From assembly GCA_937919085.1 (NCBI GenBank), contig CALFRN010000327.1:1-36716 (forward strand): DNA of 36,716 bases, in the 5' to 3' direction. Under the pieces are notes generated by a model that saw only the letters and a list, made by a program, of their open reading frames with translations, was not told the DNA's origin and did not search any database. This DNA is from an uncultured Reyranella sp. GTDB taxonomy: Bacteria; Pseudomonadota; Alphaproteobacteria; Reyranellales; Reyranellaceae. Positions 22,993-30,542 of this stretch are shown piece after piece. A program made the position numbers and the translations under genes. Each line of letters begins with the position of its first letter. The stretch's first letter is position 1.

Positions 22993-25686
22993 CTAGTCCC
23001 GCACCGAGAGGCGCGCCATCGTCAAACGCACCACGAATTCCGCTCCATGCGGTTTGGCAGGAACGAGCGACAGGCTGCCATTGAATCGTTCGACGATCTG
23101 GCGGCTGATGGCCAGGCCGAGACCTGCTCCAGCCGGGCGCGGCATCGGTCCGCGCGCGAACTTGACGAAAATGCGTTCGCGTTCAGCCTCTGGAATTCCC
23201 GGGCCATTGTCGACGACCCGAGCTTCATAGACATCCTTGCGGACAGTACTCGACACCGTCACCGTCGGTACGGTGCTCAGGTTGTACTTTATGGCATTCG
23301 AAATCAGGTTGATGAAGACCTGCGCGAACCTGTCGCGATCGCCATAGACCCACGCCTTGCGCGCCCGGCCCGATCGTTTGAGCGTGACGCCAGCGGCGCG
23401 GGCCAGGGCCTCGCAGCTTTCCATCGCCTGATCGAGCGCCGTTTCGGGGTCGAACGGCGTTTCCTTCCAGGTGGGATCGCCACTCTCCATTTGATTGAGA
23501 TCGAGAATTCCATCGAGCAGCCGCGTGAGTCGGAGGCTCTCATTCTGGATAATGCCCAGAAACCGCAGTTTCTCCGCCTCGTCGATATCGCGATTGTTGA
23601 GCAGGATGTCGCTGAACGAGCGGATCGAGGTCATTGGAGTACGGACTTCGTGGCTCACCTGGCTCAGAAATTCGTCCTTTTGACCGTCGATCTCACGGAG
23701 GCGCTGGTTGGCCATGGCCAATTGGGCGGCGGTCGCCTCGATCTGGCGCGATTTGCGTTCCAGTTCGGCCGAGTAGGCACGGATCTGCTCGGCCTCACCG
23801 GCGAGCCGCTTCAATTCGTCGACGCTGATCGTCTCGCTGGTGACCACGCTGGATACCAGCGACCGCGCCGACGCCGCGCCGATATTGGCGGCCAGCCGTT
23901 GTTCGACCAGGGAAATGAGCTCGTCACTGGCTGTGACGGTGTGCTCTCCGCTCTTGTCGTTGAAAAGCAGCATCGCTTCGGCTGGGCCCAGGATGCGATC
24001 GGCGATCCGGTGCAGGTCTGAAACCTTTGCGGTGCGCCGGATGACACGCAACTCGCTTTCCGTCTGGCGGCGAAAGATGTCGATGAACAGGGTCGATTGA
24101 AGCCGCGCAAGTGGTGTCGGTTCCGAAAGCAGGGAAACGCCGACGAACAGCGCGAGGTTGATGCTGATACTCCAGAACGTGGCATGCACGAGCGGGTCGT
24201 AATCGGCGAGGCCGAACAGAGCATATGGCTTTAGCCACGCCCAGCCGAAGGCGCCGTTTTCGATCACGCTTGCCGGCATCAGGAAAAATCCCTCGAAGCT
24301 CGGCAGAAACAGCGCATACGCCCAGACCATGAAGCCTCCGACGAGGCCGGCAATGGCGCCACCATGCGTGGCGGATCTCCAGTAAAGCCCGCCGACCAGA
24401 CTGGGAAGAAACTGGGCGACGCCGCAAAAGGAGATCAGCCCGATGGCTGCAAGGGCATCGGAGGTTCCGCTCAGCCGGAAATAGAGGAAGCCGAGAAATA
24501 CGATGAAAACGATGCTCGTTCGGCGCGCACCGAGGATGAAGCGGCGGACGTTCGGCGCGCTCGCCGAAGGCAGGATCGAGAAGCGCAGCGCCAACGGCAT
24601 GACGATATGATTCGAGATCATTGTTGACAGCGCGATTGACGATACGATGACCATGGACGTCGCCGAAGAGAAGCCGCCGAGGAAGGCGAGCATCGCGATG
24701 ATGTTCTGCTCGGCGGCCAGCGGCAGCGTCAGCACATAGAGATCGGGGTCGGATCCCGTGGGCAGCCTGTTGAGACCGGCGACCGCAATGGGCACGACGA
24801 ACAGGCAGATCAGGAACAGATAGAGCGGGAACAGCCAGGATGCGGTGCGGAGCTGGCTTTCGCTGGAATTCTCGACAACGGTGACCTGGAATTGGCGCGG
24901 CAGGCAGATCACCGCCGCGCCGGCCAGGAAACACAGCGTGACCCAGCGTGCGCCGAAGGTCTCTTCGGGCGTCAGCAGGCTGACCGGGGCGTTGGCGAAG
25001 ACCTCGGCCGGCGTTCCCGCGAGTTCGACGACGACCCACAGGCCGACCGCCAGCAAGGCCATCAGCTTGACGATCGCTTCCACGGCAATCGCTGCGATGA
25101 CACCGTGATGACGCTCGTTCACGTCGATATTGCGCACGCCGAAGATGATCGAGAATGCGCAGAGACCGGCCGCCGCCCAGAAGGCCACGACATAGTCGGG
25201 TGCGAGGTTCGAACCGGCGGCGACGACGGCCCCTGCCGGGAAGGTGATGACCTGGAAGCTGGCGGTCAGCGCCTTCAGCTGCAGGGCGATGTAGGGCGCG
25301 GTGGCGATGAGGGCCATCAGCGTGACGATCGCACCCAACGTGGGGTTCTTGCCGAAGCGGGCGGAAATCAGGTCGGCAACGGAGGTGATGTTGTGAACGC
25401 GCCCGACGGTGACGAGCTTGCGCAGGAACACCCACCATCCGGCGAAGACGATGGTCGGTCCCAGATAGATGGTGACGAATTCCATGCCGTTGGCGGCCGC
25501 CGAACCTACCGCGCCGAAGAAGGTCCACGAAGTGCAGTAGATCGAAATCGACAGCGTGTAGACGAGTGGCGACGATAGCCACCCGCCCGGGTCCTTGCGC
25601 GCGCGGCGGTCGCCGGCGAAGGCAACGCCGAACAGGATGGCGACATAGATGAGACAGACCGCGACGACGAGATTGGCGTGCAGCAT
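22993..25686 (-). CDS. Na+/solute symporter-type sensor histidine kinase (CbrA/CrbS-like)
   Basis: An 897-residue protein joining an SSS/SLC5 transporter module to a histidine kinase. Residues 1 to about 510 contain roughly 13 TM segments with PutP-like blocks (SIYCTSWTFFGAVGSAA, LPRQFQVTVVEN). A STAC-like helical region follows (about 535-600), then a coiled coil (about 625-668). HisKA has phospho-accepting His679 in FLSQVSHEVRTPM, and HATPase_c has N-box NLISNAIKYN, G1 VDNGPGIP and G2 GAGLGLAIS. There is no fused receiver domain and no clear PAS domain. Relatives CbrA and CrbS respectively sense carbon/nitrogen status with histidine transport and regulate acetate use. It overlaps by ATGA with a small membrane protein gene and is co-transcribed with a receiver-only regulator, its likely partner. 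Confidence 0.92.
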   Translation of the reverse strand: MLHANLVVAVCLIYVAILFGVAFAGDRRARKDPGGWLSSPLVYTLSISIYCTSWTFFGAVGSAAANGMEFVTIYLGPTIVFAGWWVFLRKLVTVGRVHNITSVADLISARFGKNPTLGAIVTLMALIATAPYIALQLKALTASFQVITFPAGAVVAAGSNLAPDYVVAFWAAAGLCAFSIIFGVRNIDVNERHHGVIAAIAVEAIVKLMALLAVGLWVVVELAGTPAEVFANAPVSLLTPEETFGARWVTLCFLAGAAVICLPRQFQVTVVENSSESQLRTASWLFPLYLFLICLFVVPIAVAGLNRLPTGSDPDLYVLTLPLAAEQNIIAMLAFLGGFSSATSMVIVSSIALSTMISNHIVMPLALRFSILPSASAPNVRRFILGARRTSIVFIVFLGFLYFRLSGTSDALAAIGLISFCGVAQFLPSLVGGLYWRSATHGGAIAGLVGGFMVWAYALFLPSFEGFFLMPASVIENGAFGWAWLKPYALFGLADYDPLVHATFWSISINLALFVGVSLLSEPTPLARLQSTLFIDIFRRQTESELRVIRRTAKVSDLHRIADRILGPAEAMLLFNDKSGEHTVTASDELISLVEQRLAANIGAASARSLVSSVVTSETISVDELKRLAGEAEQIRAYSAELERKSRQIEATAAQLAMANQRLREIDGQKDEFLSQVSHEVRTPMTSIRSFSDILLNNRDIDEAEKLRFLGIIQNESLRLTRLLDGILDLNQMESGDPTWKETPFDPETALDQAMESCEALARAAGVTLKRSGRARKAWVYGDRDRFAQVFINLISNAIKYNLSTVPTVTVSSTVRKDVYEARVVDNGPGIPEAERERIFVKFARGPMPRPAGAGLGLAISRQIVERFNGSLSLVPAKPHGAEFVVRLTMARLSVRD

Positions 25687-25961
25687 CAGTGCTGCTCCGG
25701 CTCGGTCACTTCTGCCTCAGGCTTCGAAGGGATGCTCTCGTCGGCCGGCTCCCGACCGTGGCAGCGCGACAATAGCCATGCAGCCAGGATGACGGCGGCC
25801 CAGACGCCGAACACGTAGATGACGATGAGCGGGACTCCGGCGACGAGCACCGGAGCGGCAAAGACCAGGATGAAAGGCGGCAGGAGGAGCGCCGCGGCGG
25901 CGACGGGAAGAAGCGTCGCGGCGTCACGCGTGGCCTGGGCGTTGGCCCACCAGCGGTTCAT
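25686..25961 (-). CDS. two-TM small membrane protein, likely accessory subunit of the symporter-kinase
   Basis: A 91-residue protein with two hydrophobic segments (about 16-38 and 43-65) separated by VLVAGVPLIVIY, and a charged Glu/Pro-rich C-terminal tail (REPADESIPSKPEAEVTEPEQH) probably in the cytoplasm. The size and the G-V-P-L hairpin resemble the small partner proteins often encoded just before SSS symporters (DUF3311/DUF4212 type), but I cannot assign the family for certain. ATGA overlaps join it to both neighbours: its start overlaps the regulator stop and its stop overlaps the kinase start. Such tight coupling suggests a stoichiometric partner of the symporter domain. Confidence 0.78.
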   Translation of the reverse strand: MNRWWANAQATRDAATLLPVAAAALLLPPFILVFAAPVLVAGVPLIVIYVFGVWAAVILAAWLLSRCHGREPADESIPSKPEAEVTEPEQH

Positions 25962-26341
25962 CGCCCGCCGACACCTCCGGCGAGACGGGAGACATGTGCC
26001 ACCACCTCGGCGTTGGAGAATGGCTTGGTGATGAAGGCGCTGGCGCCGATCGCCTCCGCCATCCGGCGGTCGCCGGCCTGGCCCTTGGCGGTCAGCACGA
26101 TGACGGGCAGGGCCGCCAGCTTCTGGTCCGACCGGATTGCCCTCAGCACGTCAAAACCGTTCATGCCGGGCAGCATGATGTCCAGCACCAGGGCCGAAAA
26201 GGGCAGGCGTCGCACCCGGTCGAGCGCCTCCGTGCCGTCGGTCGCCGTGTCGACATCGAAGCCGGCACGATTCAGGATGAAACTCAGCGACTCGACGATG
26301 TTCTGCTCGTCTTCGGCGATGAGTATGCGCGCTTTGCCCAT
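25958..26341 (-). CDS. receiver-only response regulator
   Basis: A 127-residue protein that is just a REC domain: acidic pocket Glu10-Asp11, phospho-acceptor Asp54 (LVLDIMLPG), Thr84 (VLTAKG) and Lys106 (ITKPF) are all present. No DNA-binding or other output domain follows; the gene stops about seven residues after the last helix. It should be phosphorylated by the symporter-kinase encoded downstream and act by protein contact or as a phosphate relay. The frame extends 19 codons upstream, but Met at 26341 gives the standard REC N-terminus (MGKARILIAEDEQ). It lies 82 bases after the acyl-CoA-type regulator gene, in the same direction. Confidence 0.9.
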   Translation of the reverse strand: MGKARILIAEDEQNIVESLSFILNRAGFDVDTATDGTEALDRVRRLPFSALVLDIMLPGMNGFDVLRAIRSDQKLAALPVIVLTAKGQAGDRRMAEAIGASAFITKPFSNAEVVAHVSRLAGGVGGR

Positions 26342-26374
26342 GTGATCCGCTTCCCGCCAGAGCTTTTTCTGCAG

Positions 26375-26380
26375 CCTATA
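26375..26380 (-). promoter_or_regulatory. candidate -10 (TATAGG) before the regulator/symporter-kinase operon
   Basis: On the minus strand TATAGG followed by CTGC lies 33 bases before the ATG at 26341. The same ten-base string occurs before the SDR gene at 34199. The -35 region is weak. It suggests the kinase operon can be transcribed separately from the upstream regulator gene. Confidence 0.3.
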
Positions 26381-26410
26381 GGGTTTGGGTCGGGGCACAC
26401 ACAGGCTTTT

Positions 26411-26426
26411 TGACCGGCGTCGGTCA
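26411..26426. promoter_or_regulatory. palindrome TGACCG-N4-CGGTCA spanning the upstream gene's stop codon
   Basis: A perfect six-base inverted repeat with a four-base centre includes the TGA stop of the acyl-CoA regulator gene and lies about 70 bases before the start of the receiver gene. No T-run follows on the minus strand (it is followed by AAAAAG), so intrinsic termination is unlikely. An operator for the downstream operon is the better reading. Confidence 0.35.
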
Positions 26427-27896
26427 GGTGATCAGCGGTGCTTCCTGACGATGTCCGCAAGCTTCCCTTGGGCACAGGCGGCAGATCGTGCCGATCGGCG
26501 CCATCGCTTTGCCGAGGTCGATGCCGTCGCCGTAGACGACGCGGCCGGCGTCTTCTGCGGCACAGGCAAGCATCACCGACAGAAGGTGACGCGGCGCAGC
26601 CGCCGACGACGGTCGCTTCTCCACGGCGCGCGCGAAGAACAGGAACTGCTCGCCCGACGGCAATTCGCCGAAGCCGCGTGCGCTCACGCCCGGGTTCTGG
26701 AAAGCCGCGTGGATCGCCCACAACGGGCAGGCGTTGCCGTAGCGCGGCAGCGGAAGGCGCGGCAGCGGCAGCCGCTTGGTGACGTACCCTGAGGCATCGG
26801 TTCGCATGAAGGCGAAGCGCACGCCCTCGGCGCCCGGCCGGTGCAGCGTCGCCAGCCGATGCGCCGCCTGCTCGTACGAGACGCCGAACAGCCGGGACAG
26901 TGCGTCGAGGTCGTAGCGCCAGCGTTCGGCGGCTTCCAGGAAGTGTTCGTAGGGCATCAGCACGGCGGCGGCGGCATAGGCTGCCAGCGCCGCCGTGGCC
27001 AGAGTCCGGGACTCCTCCGAGACCAGCGCGGCATGGCTCTGGACGAGCGCCTGGATGGGTTCGGCGACGACAGGCTGCAACGCTTGCTTGAGCAGCCGAA
27101 AGCGCCGCGTCTCGAACCGCTCGGCGACCGTCGCCTCGGGCGGGAAGCGGCTGGATGCGTCCGGGAGTTTCTCCTTCGCGGCATCGGGCGTTCGGTCGGC
27201 GGCAAGAAAGTCCGCCGCCACCGCCTCGAGTTCGGGGAAGTAGTTGTCGGTGGCGAGGATGAAGGCATCGACGTGCTCGGCCGGCGTCGCCGAGCGCACG
27301 CGCATGTGTGCGCTGTTGAAGAATTCGAGCAAGGCATGGGCGGTACCCGAAAGCTTCTGGGCGTCGGTTGCCACGATGGACCGGAAGCGCCGGCGGTCGG
27401 CGGGCGTCAGTGCATCGTCGGCTTCGAGGATCTCGGCTGCGGCCCGGATCGAGGTGACGTTGGTCAACATGCGATGCACGCTGTCGCCGAGGAAGGGATC
27501 GCGATTGAGGCGGTCGGCGAGTGCGAGCACTGCCTGGTTCTGGTCGAGCCACGCCTGGTACAGCCGCAGTACGAGCGCCGCCCAGGCGGGATTGCGGCCG
27601 ACCAGGTCCTCCGCCGGGCCGGGATGGCCACCGCCGCTGGCGAGCTCCGGATCGGCCGCGATCTCCTCGAGGCTGGCAACCACGCGTCGTTCGGCCACGC
27701 CGTCGAGATCGGAGCGCTCGACGCCCAGCTCCGCGGCGATGCGGTCGACGAGCCCTCCGGCGATTGCCCGTTTGTCGCGCTCGATGAGGTTGAGATAGGA
27801 CGCCGAAATCCCGACCCGGCGGGCAAGTTCGCCTTGCGCCAGTTTGCGATCCCGGCGCAGCGCCCTGATTTTCAGACCGGTCAAGTTTCTGGCCAT
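26424..27896 (-). CDS. XRE-type transcriptional regulator, short-chain fatty acyl-CoA regulator (ScfR/RamB/PrpR-like) family
   Basis: A 490-residue regulator. An N-terminal XRE helix-turn-helix (about 7-62, with QGELARRVGISASYLNLIERDKR) is followed by a long helical middle region in place of a recognisable HExxH metallopeptidase motif. The C-terminal acyl-CoA-regulator domain contains four Cys at 390 (ACPLWAIH), 472, 475 and 480 (CRLCPREACGH). In mycobacterial PrpR the equivalent domain holds an Fe-S cluster and binds acyl-CoA; the same is inferred here. Relatives control propionate, acetate and glyoxylate-shunt genes. It is divergent from a HAAT ABC transporter across an AT-rich region and lies directly upstream of the receiver and symporter-kinase genes, so it is a candidate regulator of both. 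Confidence 0.87.
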   Translation of the reverse strand: MARNLTGLKIRALRRDRKLAQGELARRVGISASYLNLIERDKRAIAGGLVDRIAAELGVERSDLDGVAERRVVASLEEIAADPELASGGGHPGPAEDLVGRNPAWAALVLRLYQAWLDQNQAVLALADRLNRDPFLGDSVHRMLTNVTSIRAAAEILEADDALTPADRRRFRSIVATDAQKLSGTAHALLEFFNSAHMRVRSATPAEHVDAFILATDNYFPELEAVAADFLAADRTPDAAKEKLPDASSRFPPEATVAERFETRRFRLLKQALQPVVAEPIQALVQSHAALVSEESRTLATAALAAYAAAAVLMPYEHFLEAAERWRYDLDALSRLFGVSYEQAAHRLATLHRPGAEGVRFAFMRTDASGYVTKRLPLPRLPLPRYGNACPLWAIHAAFQNPGVSARGFGELPSGEQFLFFARAVEKRPSSAAAPRHLLSVMLACAAEDAGRVVYGDGIDLGKAMAPIGTICRLCPREACGHRQEAPLIT

Positions 27897-27916
27897 CTGT
27901 CCTCGTCGACATATCC

Positions 27917-28022
27917 GTGTATCAAGAATTTACAACAACTACACATAATCATCTAATAAATTTACTAAATTATCTATCTAGACCAAGGTCTTATGGAAAT
28001 ATGAACAGAATAGTGAACAATG
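27917..28022. promoter_or_regulatory. AT-rich divergent regulatory region
   Basis: This stretch is strikingly AT-rich in otherwise GC-rich DNA. It holds AATTTAC at 27927-27933 and again at 27959-27965 (32 bases apart, about three helical turns). The second copy is part of the perfect palindrome AATTTA-C-TAAATT (27959-27971). A further inverted repeat AGACC-AA-GGTCT lies at 27980-27991. It separates the divergent regulator and ABC receptor genes and probably contains both promoters plus operators. I could not pick specific -10/-35 pairs. Confidence 0.55.
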
Positions 28023-28082
28023 ACGTCGGCAGCGAACGCCTTCAATCGGCGGCGTGCCAAACAGCATCCATGGGAGGATCAT

Positions 28083-29429
28083 ATGAAATTCGACAGCTTC
28101 AACCGTCGCCGCTTCCTCGGGGCCAGTGCCGTGGCCGGCGTGGGCCTTGCCGCCCCGATGCACTTCGTCCGCGGCGCCTACGCCGCCGACATGTCCTGCA
28201 ACATGCCCACGGGCAAGACCGTCACTTTCGGCTGGAACATCCCGCTGACCGGCGCCTATGCCGATGAAGGCAACGACGAACTCAAGGCGTTCAAGCTCGC
28301 GGTCAAGCACCTCAATGGCGAGGGCGACGGCGGCATGCTCAAGACGATGAAGCCGACGGCGCTCAAGGGCAACGGCGTGCTCGGCAAGAAGGTCGCCTTC
28401 GTGCAGAGCGATTCGCAGACCAAGTCGGACGCCTCGCGCGATGGCGCCAAGCGCATGATCGAGCGCGACGGCGCCATCATGATCTCCGGCGGCTCCTCGT
28501 CGGGCGTCGCTGTCGCCGTGCAGGGCCTTTGCCAGGAACTCGGCGTCATCTTCATGGCCGGCCTGACCCATTCCAACGACACCACCGGCAAGGACAAGAA
28601 GCGTTACGGCTTCCGTCACTTCTTCAACGCCTACCAGTCGGGTCTGGCGCTCGCCCCCGTGCTCGCGCAGGAATACGGCAAGGACCGCACGGCCTACCAC
28701 CTCACCGCCGACTACACCTGGGGCTGGACCCAGGAGGAGTCGATCAAGAACGCCACCGAGAAGCTCGGCTGGAAGACGGCCAAGGCCGTCCGCACGCCGC
28801 TCGGTGCCGGCGACTTCTCGCAGTACATCACGCCGGTGCTCAATTCCGGCGCAGACGTGCTGATTCTCAACCACTACGGCAAGGACATGGTCAACTCGCT
28901 GACCCAGGCGGTGCAGTTCGGCCTGCGCGACAAGATGGTCAACGGCAAGAAGGTCGAGATCGTCGTGCCGCTGTTCTCCGAACTGATGGCGCAGGGCGCC
29001 GGCGATGCCGTCAAGGGCATCCTCGGCACCAGCAACTGGGACTGGAAGCTGCCCGACGAGGCGACCAAGAACTTCACCAAGTCGTTCGGCACCGAATACG
29101 GCACGCCGCCGTCGCAGGCGGCGCAGACCTGCTACGTCCAGGCGCTGCTCTATGCCGACGCCTGCGAACGCGCCGGCACCTTCTACGCGCCCGCCGTCAT
29201 CAAGGCCTTGGAAGGCTTCGAGTTCGATGGCATGGGCAACGGCAAGACATTGTACCGTGCCGCCGACCACCAGTGCTTCAAGTCCTGCCTTGTCGTGCGC
29301 GGCAAGGAGAAGCCGAAGGACAAGTTCGACCTCATGGAAATCGTGAAGGTCGTGCCGCGCGAGGATCTCATGTACGACCCCAAGATCTTCGGCGGGGATC
29401 TGGGACCTTCGACCGCCAAGCAGTGCTGA
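28083..29429 (+). CDS. HAAT-family ABC transporter substrate-binding protein (LivK-like)
   Basis: A 448-residue type I periplasmic binding protein of the branched-chain amino acid/amide class. The N-terminus contains NRRRFLGASAVAG, a twin-Arg motif, and a hydrophobic stretch ending AYA-AD, so Tat export of a folded protein is predicted. Core blocks are VTFGWNIPLTGAYADEG, MISGGSSSGVAVAV, the HFFNAYQSGLALAPVL segment and GADVLILNHYGKDM. It contains six or more Cys, more than usual for the family, which may form disulfides. The ligand could be an amino acid, amide or other small acid. GGGAGGA (28072-28078) decides the ATG; the frame starts 21 codons earlier. Codon use is strongly C-biased, consistent with high expression. 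A 10-bp hairpin follows. Confidence 0.92.
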   Translation: MKFDSFNRRRFLGASAVAGVGLAAPMHFVRGAYAADMSCNMPTGKTVTFGWNIPLTGAYADEGNDELKAFKLAVKHLNGEGDGGMLKTMKPTALKGNGVLGKKVAFVQSDSQTKSDASRDGAKRMIERDGAIMISGGSSSGVAVAVQGLCQELGVIFMAGLTHSNDTTGKDKKRYGFRHFFNAYQSGLALAPVLAQEYGKDRTAYHLTADYTWGWTQEESIKNATEKLGWKTAKAVRTPLGAGDFSQYITPVLNSGADVLILNHYGKDMVNSLTQAVQFGLRDKMVNGKKVEIVVPLFSELMAQGAGDAVKGILGTSNWDWKLPDEATKNFTKSFGTEYGTPPSQAAQTCYVQALLYADACERAGTFYAPAVIKALEGFEFDGMGNGKTLYRAADHQCFKSCLVVRGKEKPKDKFDLMEIVKVVPREDLMYDPKIFGGDLGPSTAKQC

Positions 29430-29444
29430 GCCGATGATCTGGTG

Positions 29445-29470
29445 GCCGACCGCCGGTTCGGGCGGTCGGC
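29445..29470 (+). terminator. perfect 10-bp hairpin between binding-protein and permease genes
   Basis: GCCGACCGCC (29445-29454) pairs perfectly with GGCGGTCGGC (29461-29470) around a six-base loop. It lies 16 bases after the receptor stop and 42 before the LivH-type start. Without a U-run it may be a partial terminator or a 3' barrier to RNases. Either would raise receptor mRNA over permease mRNA, a known theme in ABC importer operons. Confidence 0.55.
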
Positions 29471-29512
29471 TTCCGCTCACCGGCATGAACGACCAGTTGT
29501 AGGCCGACGAAG

Positions 29513-30538
29513 ATGGATGCGATTCTCCTGCAGGTGCTGAACGGCCTGGACAAGGGCGGTGCCTATGCGTTGATTGCGCTCGGCCTCACCCTGGTTTTCG
29601 GCACGCTCGGCGTGGTGAACTTCGCGCATGGTGCGCTGTTCATGCTGGGCGCCTTTTGCGCCGTTACCTTCGACAAGCTGCTCAAGCTCGAAAGCGTCGT
29701 CGTCGATCCCGAAAAGACCACGGCCTGGGGAAGCAAGCTCGAGATCCGCACGCCCTATGTCGAGGCCTGGCTGGGTGATTTCGGCAGGTTCCTGCACGAC
29801 TATTCGGTTCCGGCGTCGATCCTGCTCGCCATTCCCGTCATGCTGGTCATCGGCATCGTCATGGAGCGCGGACTGATCCGCCACTTCTACAAGCGTCCCC
29901 ATGCCGACCAGATCCTGGTGACCTTCGGCCTGGCGATCGTCATCCAGGAAGTCATAAAGCACTTCTTCGGCGCCAACCCGATCCCCCAGCCGGCACCGCC
30001 GGCCTTTGCCGGCACCGCCTATGTCGGTGCGCTCTTCGGCATGGGCCAGACCCTGGCCTACCCGTGGTGGCGCATCATCTACATGTTCTTTTCGCTCGCG
30101 GTGATCGGCGCCGTGTTCGCCTTCCTGCAGTTCACCACCTACGGCATGGTGGTGCGCGCCGGCATGCACGACCGTCAGACCGTCGGCTTCCTCGGCATCG
30201 ACATCCAGCGCCGCTTCACCGTCGTCTTCGGCCTCGCTGCCGTGGTCGCCGGTGTGGCCGGTGTCATGTACACGCCGATCCTGCCGCCCGATTACCACAT
30301 GGGCATGGACTTTCTGGTGCTGTCCTTCGTGGTGGTGGTGGTCGGCGGCATGGGCTCGCTGGGGGGCGCGGTGGCGGCCGGCTTCCTGCTCGGCATCCTG
30401 CAGTCCTTCGCCTCCATGAACGAGGTCAAATCAATCGTGCCCGGCATCGACCACATCATCATCTACCTGGTCGCGGTCGTCGTTCTTCTGACGCTTCCGC
30501 GCGGCCTGTTCGGCCGCAAGGGCGTCATGGAGGAATGA
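29513..30538 (+). CDS. livH: branched-chain-type ABC transporter permease, LivH family
   Basis: A 341-residue inner-membrane protein with about eight TM segments. It opens with the family signature [43 protein letters not shown] and later shows [16 protein letters not shown], the cytoplasmic coupling loop, and [21 protein letters not shown]. It is slightly longer than typical LivH (about 300) because of an extra charged segment after TM2 (about 55-95). It pairs with the LivM-type protein to form the channel. The ribosome site is weak (GACGAAG), so translation may be lower than for the receptor. The next gene starts four bases after its stop. Confidence 0.92.
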   Translation: MDAILLQVLNGLDKGGAYALIALGLTLVFGTLGVVNFAHGALFMLGAFCAVTFDKLLKLESVVVDPEKTTAWGSKLEIRTPYVEAWLGDFGRFLHDYSVPASILLAIPVMLVIGIVMERGLIRHFYKRPHADQILVTFGLAIVIQEVIKHFFGANPIPQPAPPAFAGTAYVGALFGMGQTLAYPWWRIIYMFFSLAVIGAVFAFLQFTTYGMVVRAGMHDRQTVGFLGIDIQRRFTVVFGLAAVVAGVAGVMYTPILPPDYHMGMDFLVLSFVVVVVGGMGSLGGAVAAGFLLGILQSFASMNEVKSIVPGIDHIIIYLVAVVVLLTLPRGLFGRKGVMEE

Positions 30539-30542
30539 GACC

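Noticed and set aside
26398-26426. Intrinsic terminator after the acyl-CoA regulator gene
   Set aside because: The hairpin is real, but on the transcribed strand it is followed by A residues, not U, so it was kept only as a possible operator.
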